Assembly: GCF_018449435.1 (NCBI RefSeq)
Contig: NZ_JAHCMU010000017.1
Location: 62,001-126,000 of the forward strand
Direction of reading: 5' to 3'
Length of the DNA: 64,000 bases
From: Flagellimonas sp. 389
GTDB lineage: Bacteria; Bacteroidota; Bacteroidia; Flavobacteriales; Flavobacteriaceae
The position numbers and the translations under genes were made by a program. The notes under the pieces were generated by a model. The model was not told the origin of the DNA. It did not search any database and saw only the letters and a program-made list of their open reading frames with translations. Positions 47,678-57,098 of this stretch are shown here, one piece after another; position 1 is the stretch's first letter; every line of letters starts with the position of its first letter.

Positions 47678-49711
47678 ATGAAAACAACTTTTTTAGTACT
47701 ATCATTTTTGATAGGTACTTTTTCCTTGATAGGTCAAGAACAAGGCTGGTCGCTTACTTCTGAAAAAGTCAACAAATATACTGGTATTGTTACTGCAAAT
47801 GGTAGAATCGGAATTCTCCCAAAAGATAAACCTTTTAAAACCAAATCCGTAATTCTCAATAATGTATATGACAAGGAATCTCCTCTAGGAGTAAGTCGAA
47901 TTTTATTGGGAATGAACTTCGCAAACCTGGAAGTCGAAATCGATGGAGAAAAAATAACAGAGGAAAACATATCTAATTGGCAGCAAACCCTAAATATGAA
48001 AACTGCCGCTTTCACGACCAACTTTACGTTCAAAAACAAGGCAAAGATATCCTACACAATTTATGCCTTGCGCAATATTCAATATTCAGGATATATAGAT
48101 GTTCAAGTTGAACCTTTAAAAGATATTGAAGTCAAAGCTACTGGCATCATTGAAACTCCAGATGAATACCATAGCCCCAATAGTACTTTTAGAGTGCTTC
48201 AAGATTTGGAAACTACTATGCCAATTCTTCAAACCGTTGCAGAAAGTAGAATGGGAAAACATATGGTAGCGACTTCCGCAACCTTTATATGGCATGCCAT
48301 TAACTCTACCAGAGAACATGAACGTCCAGAATTGATTCATGAACCAATTTCAGCTTATGATAATAGAATCACTTTTGAAAAAATATTGAAAAAAGGTGAG
48401 AAATTTGAATTCGCGTGGACAGGTGCCGTATGCAGTACCCAAGATTTTGATGACCCGCAAACCGAATCGGAGCGTTTTGTGATTTTTAATCTATTGACTC
48501 CAAGGAAAGACCTTTTGGGGCAACATAAGAAACTATGGGAAGAATTGTGGGAAGGCGATATAGTTATTGAAGGGAATCTTCAAGACCAATTGGATGTGCG
48601 ATTAGCGCTTTATCATCTGTACGCATTTTCGAGAGGGGATTCTGATTTGAGCATTGCCCCTATGGGTCTTTCTTCGCAAAACTATAATGGACATATTTTT
48701 TGGGATACGGAGCTTTGGATGTTTCCGCCCTTGTTGATGCTGAATCAAGATATTGCACGGTCTTTGGTCAATTACCGTTCGGACCGTTTGGGCAAGGCCA
48801 AGGAAAAAGCTATCAATTTTGGGTATAAAGGGGCTATGTTCCCTTGGGAAAGTGATGATACAGGTGAGGAAGCCACACCTGCATGGGCGCTTACAGGCAC
48901 ATTCGAACATCATATTACCGCAGATGTGGCTATTGCTTTTTGGAACTATTACCGTGTCACCCAAAATATGGAATGGCTCAAAGAACGTGGCTATCCCATG
49001 CTCAAAGAAGTTGCCGACTATTGGGTAAGTCGTTCCACAAAAAATGAAGACGGTAGTTATAGTATCAAAAATGTGGTAGGGGCCAACGAGTTTGCACCCA
49101 ACGTAGATGATAATGCCTTCACCAATGGTTCGGCCATAACCGCTTTACGATATGCTACCGAAGCTGCAAATATGGTAGGAGAAACAGCAGACGCTACATG
49201 GAACGAGGTGGCTTCCAAAATCAGGATTTTGAAATTTCCTGATGGAACCACTAAAGAACATGCTACCTATGATGGGGAGCGTATCAAACAAGCAGACGTC
49301 AATTTATTGACCTATCCTTTGGATGTGGTCAATGATGAAGCTACGATTCTTAAAGATTTAGAATACTACGAACCCAAATTAGCGGAAGAAGGACCCGCCA
49401 TGGGACAGTCGGTTTTTGCGGTTATCTATGCACGATTGGGTAATGCGAAAGAAGCCTATCGACTGTTCCGCAGAAGTTATGAACCCAACAAACGTCCACC
49501 TTTTGGAGCCTTAGCCGAAGCGGCTACCAGTGACAATCCCTATTTCGCAACAGGGGCCGGAGGCATGCTCCAAGTAGTACTGGCCGGTTTTGGTGGATTG
49601 GAAATCACGAATGAAGGTATTGTCCAAAAAAATCCAATTTTACCCAAAGAATGGAAATCGTTGATCCTAAAAGGTGTGGGGCCAGAACGAAAGACCTACA
49701 CAGTAAAATAA
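47678..49711 (+). CDS. Secreted GH65 glycoside hydrolase or phosphorylase
   Basis: A 677-residue glycoside hydrolase family 65 protein with an apparent signal peptide (MKTTFLVLSFLIGTFSLIG). In order are the N-terminal beta-sandwich, the (alpha/alpha)6 barrel with HIFWDTELWMFPPLLML, KGAMFPWESDDTGEE, the catalytic glutamate in VGANEFAPNVDDNAFTNG and IKQADVNLLTYPLDVV. Secretion and the KQADVxLLxYPL motif fit the hydrolase branch of GH65 (kojibiose or trehalose hydrolases) better than cytoplasmic maltose phosphorylases. The specificity cannot be fixed by eye. It forms an operon with pgmB. Confidence 0.87.
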   Translation: MKTTFLVLSFLIGTFSLIGQEQGWSLTSEKVNKYTGIVTANGRIGILPKDKPFKTKSVILNNVYDKESPLGVSRILLGMNFANLEVEIDGEKITEENISNWQQTLNMKTAAFTTNFTFKNKAKISYTIYALRNIQYSGYIDVQVEPLKDIEVKATGIIETPDEYHSPNSTFRVLQDLETTMPILQTVAESRMGKHMVATSATFIWHAINSTREHERPELIHEPISAYDNRITFEKILKKGEKFEFAWTGAVCSTQDFDDPQTESERFVIFNLLTPRKDLLGQHKKLWEELWEGDIVIEGNLQDQLDVRLALYHLYAFSRGDSDLSIAPMGLSSQNYNGHIFWDTELWMFPPLLMLNQDIARSLVNYRSDRLGKAKEKAINFGYKGAMFPWESDDTGEEATPAWALTGTFEHHITADVAIAFWNYYRVTQNMEWLKERGYPMLKEVADYWVSRSTKNEDGSYSIKNVVGANEFAPNVDDNAFTNGSAITALRYATEAANMVGETADATWNEVASKIRILKFPDGTTKEHATYDGERIKQADVNLLTYPLDVVNDEATILKDLEYYEPKLAEEGPAMGQSVFAVIYARLGNAKEAYRLFRRSYEPNKRPPFGALAEAATSDNPYFATGAGGMLQVVLAGFGGLEITNEGIVQKNPILPKEWKSLILKGVGPERKTYTVK

Positions 49712-49770
49712 TAAAAGAGAGTCTCGATTTTTTCGAAGCTTTATTTTGTAATTAATTCTTTTTCAAAAGG

Positions 49771-51210
49771 TTGGTAAAATTTTCTATTTTTAAGAAAAAT
49801 CAACCTGAGGGGGTCAGTGAGCCAGAAATTCTGGATGAGGACCCTCTGACGCGGGACGATGAAGACCCTTCTTTGGAATGTTTTACAACCTACTACAAGC
49901 ATGCTCCCGGTTTTAATGACATGCTTGCTCTGGACCCTTCGACCGATGTGATTTTTCCAGGGGCCATTCTAAAGGGAGAGTCTATCCCAACAGGCGAATA
50001 CATTCCTATTGTTGCCGATCGGGCACCAATTACCCTTTCGGCCTCACTGACTAATATTAGTGGCAGTCCCGTTGTTGAAGTCACAGACCCCAAATTATCC
50101 ACCGACCGGGAAGGGGTGAAATCCATATTAGATCAGGAAGTCACAGGAGCCACTCCGGCAAGAATCAATTTTGAAATTTCTGAGGTATATACCAAGGAAC
50201 AGTTAAATCTGGCCATTGGAGCGAATTATAGATCTGCAGCAGCAAAGGTTTCGGCCTCTTTTAATTTTACCAATTCAACGTATAAGTACAAATATGTTTT
50301 GAAGTACTTTCAAGTATACTATACCATCGACATGGACCCTCCTCAAAATCCCAGCGATTTGTTTACGGATACACCGGATTTAGATGCCTTGGGAAGTACC
50401 AGTCCAGTATATGTAGCCACGGTCACCTATGGGCGGATGACCATCTATACGATAGAATCAAATTCCACAAAAACAGAAATCGACGCAGCATTCAGTGCTT
50501 CATTTGCCTCGGGCGATGGAAGCATAGATGCTGAATACCAAAAGACAATTGATGAATCAAGCGTTAAGGCCTTGGTCATCGGTGGATCCGGAAGTGACGC
50601 CGCCCAAGTGGTCAACGGTCCTACGGATGTCTATAACTATATAGCAGAAGGGGGAAACTATTCTAAAGAATCACCTGGAGCTCCTTTGTCCTATAAATTG
50701 CGTTATTTAAAACAAGGAACACCCGTAGCAAGAGTTGTTTTGGCTTCGGAATATGCCGTTCGCGAATGTGATCTAGCGTATCCGGTCTATAACGCTACCT
50801 TAGTAAGCCTTAGCTGCGACGGATGCCATGATGGTTTTGATGCTGAAGGGGAATTGTACGGTATCATAAGCGGACAAATGTACCAGGCTGGTACTGTGGT
50901 GAACTCCACAACATTTTGGAGGTACAAGAGGGACAATACATTTGATGTGGGAAAAGATGCTTCCAAACTTGTAGGTAAAACGGCTAGAACGGAATTTTAC
51001 AAACCTGATTATGCCAATGATTATATCCGATTTTATGGTGACATGGAAGAAGCTGATGAGGGTTGCCCTTTCGATTGTGATGATGACTTTGGTAGTGCTG
51101 ACAAACGTGTCTTTTTGCACGAAATAGAACTAGGCGCCCCCCCTTTGGAAGTAAACCTGAGCTTTAGTGGACTGGTTAATGCAAAATTTCATTTTGAGAG
51201 AGTTCAATAG
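49771..51210 (+). CDS. Cholesterol-dependent-cytolysin-like pore-forming protein
   Basis: A 479-residue protein with the pore-forming core of the thiol-activated cytolysin family: IFPGAILKG (62-69), a first transmembrane-hairpin-like stretch (about 150-168), FQVYYTIDMDPPQNPSDLF (180-198), VYVATVTYGRMTIY (213-226), a second hairpin-like stretch (236-262), KALVIGGSGSDAAQVVNG (266-283) and SPGAPLSYKLRYLK (301-314). The membrane-binding domain 4 with the Trp-rich undecapeptide is absent; residues about 338-479 form a different module with SCDGCHDG and CPFDCDDD. The only start upstream of the core is TTG at 49771 (stop at 49753), and no signal peptide is seen. A terminator follows. Role in this organism is unknown. 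Confidence 0.85.
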   Translation: MVKFSIFKKNQPEGVSEPEILDEDPLTRDDEDPSLECFTTYYKHAPGFNDMLALDPSTDVIFPGAILKGESIPTGEYIPIVADRAPITLSASLTNISGSPVVEVTDPKLSTDREGVKSILDQEVTGATPARINFEISEVYTKEQLNLAIGANYRSAAAKVSASFNFTNSTYKYKYVLKYFQVYYTIDMDPPQNPSDLFTDTPDLDALGSTSPVYVATVTYGRMTIYTIESNSTKTEIDAAFSASFASGDGSIDAEYQKTIDESSVKALVIGGSGSDAAQVVNGPTDVYNYIAEGGNYSKESPGAPLSYKLRYLKQGTPVARVVLASEYAVRECDLAYPVYNATLVSLSCDGCHDGFDAEGELYGIISGQMYQAGTVVNSTTFWRYKRDNTFDVGKDASKLVGKTARTEFYKPDYANDYIRFYGDMEEADEGCPFDCDDDFGSADKRVFLHEIELGAPPLEVNLSFSGLVNAKFHFERVQ

Positions 51211-51237
51211 CATATTGCTTTTGAGTTAGTTAAAAAC

Positions 51238-51269
51238 AAAAAGCCCCAGGAACCACTCCGGGGCTTTTT
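51238..51269 (+). terminator. Intrinsic terminator after the cytolysin-like gene
   Basis: A 10-bp stem (AAAAAGCCCC at 51238-51247 with GGGGCTTTTT at 51260-51269), extended by two G-C pairs beyond a bulged A, with a 7-base loop and T residues at the 3-prime end. The A-rich left arm makes it usable on the reverse strand as well. The 173-base gap to the next gene holds nothing else recognisable. Confidence 0.9.
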
Positions 51270-51383
51270 AATAAAATCAAAACCAACCTAAACATATGAG
51301 TTTGACCACTCATATTTTTTTGAAAATTTCAAAGCAATTTTCAGTGTTAAAACAACTAGCTTGGAAGAAACCCTACTTTAAAA

Positions 51384-52757
51384 TCAGTTTTTCTGAAAAA
51401 AATATAATTTTTCCTGCTCAGGCCCATAATTTAAGATGCTGTCTTTGGGCTGCAAGTTTCCAAAAACGTTTTTCAAGTTGGATACGATTATAAGGTTATC
51501 GCCTTTCTTTTTCTTGTCTGGTATTGAGAAATCATCCAACGTTAAAAGTTCTTTTTTTGGATTCAACAATCTAATTTGCCCACCGTAAGTAACATTGGGC
51601 AAAACCCAGACGGCATTAGCATAATCTGTTTTTAATTTTTTTGATAGGTGTCCATAATCAAAGTGAATAGCTGACGGTATTCCTAAAAATCGTTCCATTG
51701 GAGTACGTAATACTTGAAATGTGATAATCAATAAAAACAGAACAATTCCTGCCTTTCTGCTATTTTCTTTATTGATATCGATACTTTCCATAAAAACTAC
51801 TGCGTAGGGCAGTACCAATGGAAGCAGCCAACGCGTTTGGACTTCCTGAACATCCATGAGCATAAAACATAGAGTCAGTAATACTACTTGTCCCACTATT
51901 AGTTTAAAAAGCCAACCTGAACGCTCTGCTTTTCGCCATTGCACTACTTTAAATAGAAATAGCAAGATAAAAACTAAGATAAAGGGAGCGCCAATCTCAA
52001 AAAAGGCCTTAAAGGTTTCAAGAAAAGGTGTAAAAACGATTGTTCCATCTCCTTCTGTGCCCAACTTCATATACAGGCTTTCTTGTACATTTTGCAAATA
52101 AGCTGTGGTAGTGTACCAATATAGATGGGGCAAGAAAAGTATTATAGCAATACTATATGAAATCAAGATTCTTTTGTTCCAAAAAACACGTTTAATAGTC
52201 AAGTCAAAAAGTGAAGTTACCATAACTGCCAACAAGAAAAATGCATAATTGTATTTAGAAAGCATTCCTATACCAAAACAAATTCCCAATAAAATATAAT
52301 CATGGGAACTCTTTTTTTCAATTAGTCTAGCTATAACATTAAAAGTTAGTAAAATAACCAGACCGAGCAGTAACGTATGGGACAGCCTCCTGAAGGTAAA
52401 ATCGATAAAAACAGGAATCAACGCCGAACTCAATACAACCAACTGGGCCTTGAACTTATCTTTCAATACTTTTCTACCAAATTCATAAAAAGCCAAGAGT
52501 GTGGCTGCGAAAAAAATAGCTCGCAAAAACGAGAAAGAAAATTTAGTGACTCCAAATATAGCGTTCACCACTTTTTGCAACCAAGTATATAAAGGAGGTT
52601 GGTCATCATAGCCCAATCTCCACCATTGTGAATAATAGGCCTGCTCGGCATCTTCCAATTCCAATGAAGTTTTGAGATAGCTGATAAAAATTATAGCAAT
52701 AAAGGAAACCAGCGCCAAAACCCATTCCAACGGCAAGCTTTTTATCCTTCTTAGCAC
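51384..52757 (-). CDS. GT39/PMT_2-type membrane glycosyltransferase
   Basis: A 457-residue polytopic inner-membrane protein with about ten hydrophobic helices. The first extracytoplasmic loop has the acidic motif LEDAEQAYYSQWW followed by GYDDQPPLYTWLQ, the pattern of PMT/ArnT-type transferases that use polyprenyl-phosphate sugars. The C-terminal 100 residues form a soluble periplasmic domain. The acceptor (lipid A, protein or other glycan) is unknown. It starts 2 bases after the bshC stop and is probably co-transcribed with bshC. Confidence 0.83.
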   Translation of the reverse strand: MLRRIKSLPLEWVLALVSFIAIIFISYLKTSLELEDAEQAYYSQWWRLGYDDQPPLYTWLQKVVNAIFGVTKFSFSFLRAIFFAATLLAFYEFGRKVLKDKFKAQLVVLSSALIPVFIDFTFRRLSHTLLLGLVILLTFNVIARLIEKKSSHDYILLGICFGIGMLSKYNYAFFLLAVMVTSLFDLTIKRVFWNKRILISYSIAIILFLPHLYWYTTTAYLQNVQESLYMKLGTEGDGTIVFTPFLETFKAFFEIGAPFILVFILLFLFKVVQWRKAERSGWLFKLIVGQVVLLTLCFMLMDVQEVQTRWLLPLVLPYAVVFMESIDINKENSRKAGIVLFLLIITFQVLRTPMERFLGIPSAIHFDYGHLSKKLKTDYANAVWVLPNVTYGGQIRLLNPKKELLTLDDFSIPDKKKKGDNLIIVSNLKNVFGNLQPKDSILNYGPEQEKLYFFQKN

Positions 52758-52759
52758 AC

Positions 52760-54364
52760 TCAGGAGGTTTTTACTATGAGAAACTCATTCAAGAAAGGAT
52801 TCAGGCTGTCCATTAACTCCGGAATAAGCTGTTCCCCAAACTCCAGATACAAGGTGGAAAAATTAAGCTGACGTTCTTGTAAAGATGCATTGGGAAAGAG
52901 TTCGTTTTGGATATCCGTCATTCGTATGACGTGGTCTTTTAATTTTCGCTTTTGTGCTTTGAGCAATCTTTTTTCTAGAGTGTCCAATCCTTTTTTTTGT
53001 TTTACCTCTTGGGCTTTTATGGCACCAATAAAGGTAGCATCAGTTTGTTCCGCAAGCTGGTAAAGATTCTGGAACTGTTCTTCCAAATGCCTTTTTTGAG
53101 GTGAAAAATCAATATCGATATTGGAGATTTCCCGAATCTTTTTATTGATGAAACTATTTTGTTTTAAAAAAAGGTCGGAAACCTTTAAATTCAAATTTTC
53201 AATTTTCTTCGACTGTTTTTCCGTAATCAATAAAGCTGAATTTCTGAGCAAGAGCATTGGAAAGGTAACATCCATAGCTTCAAAATAGGACTTCAGCTCC
53301 AACCAATAGGCCAACTCTCCTCCTCCTCCGATATAGCATAGATTTGGAAGAATAATTTCTTGATATAGCGGACGTGCGATAACATTGGGCGAAAACCGCT
53401 CTGGATGTTTTTCAATTTCCTCGATCAATCCGCTTTGCGAGAATGTGATTTCGGTATTGTTCACATAGAAATTATCGCCATTCTTTACGATTCGCTCTCG
53501 AATCCCATCCAAAAGATAAAAATAATTGATCTCCCTAGGGTTCACTTGAATAGTATAATCCGAAGAGACAGCGGACAAGGAATCAATTGCTTCAGAAACT
53601 TTATAGAAAGGTTTGTTTTCAAAAATATCTTTCTTTGCGAACGGAACCAACAATTGTTTTAGTTTGGCATCATCACCGTCAATAATCACCAGACCATACT
53701 TTCCAAAAAGTTTATTCGCCAAATAACGCGTAGCATCTGAAAGGTTTGAATGTTCTACGTATGCACTCTTGAACAAAGATTTTAATCTTTTGGCATTGTC
53801 CGTATTTCCTATCTGAGAGGCAAAAGTATCCATGACCGAGTCGAGCCCCTCAGTGTTTAATACTCCAACGGCTCCTGAAGCTTTTTTATTCCATTGAACT
53901 TTTTGTCCATTAAAATTAAAGTAGTTGATTTCATCAAAATCGTGGTCTTCGGTAGCCATCCAATATATGGGTACAAAATCATATTCTGGATATTTATTTT
54001 TAAGCTGTTCGGTTAGATTTATCGTAGAAATAATCTTGTACAAAAAATAAAGCGGGCCAGTAAATAGATTCAACTGGTGTCCCGTAACCACTGTAAACGT
54101 TTTTTCATATGCTAAAGAAGCAACTTTTTCTACTATTGCATCAGAAACCTCAAAACCTTTGTATTGCTCGTTCAAGGCATCCACTAAAATTTTTCTATTA
54201 CTTAAAGGGTAGTTGGATGCTTTTTCTTGTAGTTGATGTTCAAAATTCTCAAGGTGGGGAAATCTATTATAAAAAGGTGTCAGGTCTTCTTTTTGGTCAA
54301 GATAATCGCAAATAAGTTTGGAAAAATAACCGGTTTCTTTAAAAGGGATACAATCTACTTCCAT
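52760..54364 (-). CDS. bshC: Bacillithiol biosynthesis cysteine-adding enzyme BshC
   Basis: Attaches cysteine to glucosaminyl-malate in the last step of bacillithiol synthesis. The 534-residue length is typical. The family motifs VVTGHQLNLFTGPLYFLYK, IYWMATEDHDFDEIN and CYIGGGGELAYW are visible, with a coiled-coil stretch near 390-460. It indicates that the organism makes bacillithiol as its low-molecular-weight thiol. bshA and bshB are not in the window. Confidence 0.93.
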   Translation of the reverse strand: MEVDCIPFKETGYFSKLICDYLDQKEDLTPFYNRFPHLENFEHQLQEKASNYPLSNRKILVDALNEQYKGFEVSDAIVEKVASLAYEKTFTVVTGHQLNLFTGPLYFLYKIISTINLTEQLKNKYPEYDFVPIYWMATEDHDFDEINYFNFNGQKVQWNKKASGAVGVLNTEGLDSVMDTFASQIGNTDNAKRLKSLFKSAYVEHSNLSDATRYLANKLFGKYGLVIIDGDDAKLKQLLVPFAKKDIFENKPFYKVSEAIDSLSAVSSDYTIQVNPREINYFYLLDGIRERIVKNGDNFYVNNTEITFSQSGLIEEIEKHPERFSPNVIARPLYQEIILPNLCYIGGGGELAYWLELKSYFEAMDVTFPMLLLRNSALLITEKQSKKIENLNLKVSDLFLKQNSFINKKIREISNIDIDFSPQKRHLEEQFQNLYQLAEQTDATFIGAIKAQEVKQKKGLDTLEKRLLKAQKRKLKDHVIRMTDIQNELFPNASLQERQLNFSTLYLEFGEQLIPELMDSLNPFLNEFLIVKTS

Positions 54365-54525
54365 TAAAGTTTCAATAAGTTGCTAAAGATAAATGTCTTC
54401 TTTTTTTTCTATCGCTAAAAATACGTTAATTACTTTCTTAGCGAATTTTACATGTTCTCCATCAAAACGAAAATGATGATCTTGGAATTTATCATTAGAT
54501 TTGAAAATAGCAGATAAACCTTTAT

Positions 54526-56982
54526 ATGACCAGAATTTTACTATCGTTACTTGTACTGACTTCTTTTTCAATATTCGCGCAACAATTAAAATCACCCTCA
54601 GAGTTTTTGGGTTATGAACTTGGCACTGAATTTACCAGACATTACGAAGTTGTTGATTACTATGAATATTTGGCCAAAGAAGCTGCGGATAGGGTAAAGC
54701 TCACCGTCTATGGCAAGACCAATGAACGTAGACCCCTTTTACTGGCCTATGTTTCTTCTGCAACCAATATCTCCAATCTGGAGAATATTAGAAGAGAGCA
54801 TATAAAGGATACAGAAGGGACAGGGGATACTTCCAAAGCAATCGTATGGCTAAGTTATAATGTGCATGGCAATGAAAGTTCGGGAACAGAAGCTTCTTTG
54901 CAGACCATCTATGAATTATTGACTTCCAAAAGTTCCTATTTGGAAAACACGGTCGTCATTATGGACCCTTGCATTAATCCAGATGGTCGTGACCGTTATA
55001 GCAATTGGTACAATCAATATAAAAATTCACCCTATCAAGTAGACCCTAACAGTAAAGAACATCATGAGGGTTGGTGGACTGGACGAAGTAATCACTACAT
55101 GTTTGATTTGAACAGGGATTGGGCATGGTTGACCCAGGTTGAAAGCCAACAACGCATAGTGGTATACAACAAGTGGCTGCCCCATGTACATGTAGATTTT
55201 CATGAGCAGGGTGTAGACAATCCATACTATTTTGCGCCCGCAGCGGAGCCTTATCATGAAGTCATCACCGATTTTCAACGTGATTTTCAAGTGACTTTGG
55301 GAAAAAACCATGCAAAATATTTTGATGAAAATGGTTGGTTTTATTTCACAAAAGAAATTTTTGACTTGTTCTACCCAAGTTACGGAGATACCTACCCTAC
55401 CTATAACGGAGCTATTGGAATGACCTACGAACAAGGCGGAAGTGGTCGTGGAGGTCTTGGAGTACTGACAAGAATCGGAGACACGTTAACACTTAAAGAT
55501 AGAATAGCCCACCATTACACCACGGGAATGTCCACTGTGGAAGTTTCATCCAAAAATGCCGATAAATTAAATACTGAGTTCAGGAAATTTTATCAGAATC
55601 GAAATTTTAAATATAAAAGCTATGTCCTTAATGGGAATGAGGATAACATTGAAGCGCTAAAGAATTTATTGACCAAACATGACATTGAATTTGGAAACGC
55701 AACCAATGGTTCGGTCAAAGGATTTAACTATAACTCTGGAAGTATCGGTACTATGTCGACATCGGAAAACAGTCTAGTAGTGTCCACCGATCAGCCCAAA
55801 GGAACCTTGGTAAAGGTTTTATTTGAGCCCGATGCCAAACTTAGTGATTCGCTTACCTATGATATTACAGCTTGGTCGCTTCCATATGCCTATGGGTTGA
55901 ACGGAATTGCAAGTAATACCAACGTTGCTAAAGGAAATGAAAGGACAGAACAAGAAACACGATCAAATGATTTTATAAATTCAGATACCTATGCTTATAT
56001 AACAGACTGGGACAGTATGAAAGATGCGCGCTTCTTAGCTGAATTATTGAAGGAAGGCATACGGATCAGAAAAGCTGACCATCCATTTTCCATAGAGGGA
56101 AAATCTTTTGAACGAGGAAGCTTGATTATCACAAAGACAGACAATCAAAATAAGACCGATTTTATCGAGATCTTGAAAAAAACTTCTAAAAAATTCAATA
56201 AAAAAATTACCGGTTCAAAAACAGGGTTTGTCGATTCAGGAAAAGATTTTGGTTCCTCATATGTCAAAATGATTGTTAAACCTAAAATTGCGGTTTTATC
56301 TGGAAAACCGACCTCAACCCTGCGTTTTGGTGAAATTTGGCACTTTTTTGAACAGCAATTGGAATATCCGCTCTCTGTAATCGATAGTGATTACATGGAC
56401 AAAATAAATTTGAACGACTACCACGTTTTTGTATTACCAGATGGAAGTTATGGTACAATGTTCAATGAAAAACAACTAAAGAAACTACAGGACTGGGTCA
56501 AAAATGGCGGTAAACTTATCGCCTTTGGCGGGGCCATTGACGCAATAGACGGAGAAAAAGGATTCAGTATCAAGAAAAAAGAAGCAGTGAAAGACTCTAC
56601 TAAAAATACTCCAAAGCCACATATGAATACGCAAAGGGAACGAGTCAAAAAAGCCATTACAGGGGCAATCTTTAAAACGAAGGTAGATAATACCCATCCA
56701 TTAGCTTACGGGTACGGAAAAGAGTACTTTACTTTAAAATTGGGAAGTTCCAGTTATGAGTATCTTAAAAACGGTAATGCCGTTTATCTTGAGAAAGACG
56801 CAAAACCTGTTTCTGGTTTTGCAGGGAGCGAAGCACAAAAAAAAGTAGGTAACTCTCTTATCTTTGGGGCTGAACAATATGGAAAGGGTCAAGTTATCTA
56901 TATGGTGGACAATCCATTGTTTAGGGGCTTCTGGGAAAATGGTAAATTATTCTTTGCCAATGCTCTATTTATGGCAAATTAA
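54526..56982 (+). CDS. Secreted M14 family zinc carboxypeptidase
   Basis: An 818-residue peptidase with a signal peptide (MTRILLSLLVLTSFSIFAQ) and an N-terminal M14 domain: zinc ligands His114 and Glu117 in YNVHGNESSG, substrate-binding NPDGRDRY, the third ligand in HVDFHEQG (His226) and the catalytic Glu302 in MTYEQGGSG. The C-terminal 350 residues include a class I glutamine-amidotransferase-like fold (PKIAVLSGK, WHFFEQQLEYP, YHVFVLPDGSYG), a two-part layout common in Bacteroidota and used for outer peptide turnover. The 161-base gap upstream shows no clear promoter. Confidence 0.91.
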   Translation: MTRILLSLLVLTSFSIFAQQLKSPSEFLGYELGTEFTRHYEVVDYYEYLAKEAADRVKLTVYGKTNERRPLLLAYVSSATNISNLENIRREHIKDTEGTGDTSKAIVWLSYNVHGNESSGTEASLQTIYELLTSKSSYLENTVVIMDPCINPDGRDRYSNWYNQYKNSPYQVDPNSKEHHEGWWTGRSNHYMFDLNRDWAWLTQVESQQRIVVYNKWLPHVHVDFHEQGVDNPYYFAPAAEPYHEVITDFQRDFQVTLGKNHAKYFDENGWFYFTKEIFDLFYPSYGDTYPTYNGAIGMTYEQGGSGRGGLGVLTRIGDTLTLKDRIAHHYTTGMSTVEVSSKNADKLNTEFRKFYQNRNFKYKSYVLNGNEDNIEALKNLLTKHDIEFGNATNGSVKGFNYNSGSIGTMSTSENSLVVSTDQPKGTLVKVLFEPDAKLSDSLTYDITAWSLPYAYGLNGIASNTNVAKGNERTEQETRSNDFINSDTYAYITDWDSMKDARFLAELLKEGIRIRKADHPFSIEGKSFERGSLIITKTDNQNKTDFIEILKKTSKKFNKKITGSKTGFVDSGKDFGSSYVKMIVKPKIAVLSGKPTSTLRFGEIWHFFEQQLEYPLSVIDSDYMDKINLNDYHVFVLPDGSYGTMFNEKQLKKLQDWVKNGGKLIAFGGAIDAIDGEKGFSIKKKEAVKDSTKNTPKPHMNTQRERVKKAITGAIFKTKVDNTHPLAYGYGKEYFTLKLGSSSYEYLKNGNAVYLEKDAKPVSGFAGSEAQKKVGNSLIFGAEQYGKGQVIYMVDNPLFRGFWENGKLFFANALFMAN

Positions 56983-57098
56983 TTTTCTTTTCTTCTGATT
57001 TTTAACCTTTTACTTAATAATTAACCTGCATATGTAGAATTATTATCCATGGAATTGTGTATCTTTATTAGATTGAATTTTAACAAAAAAGCTAGGCT

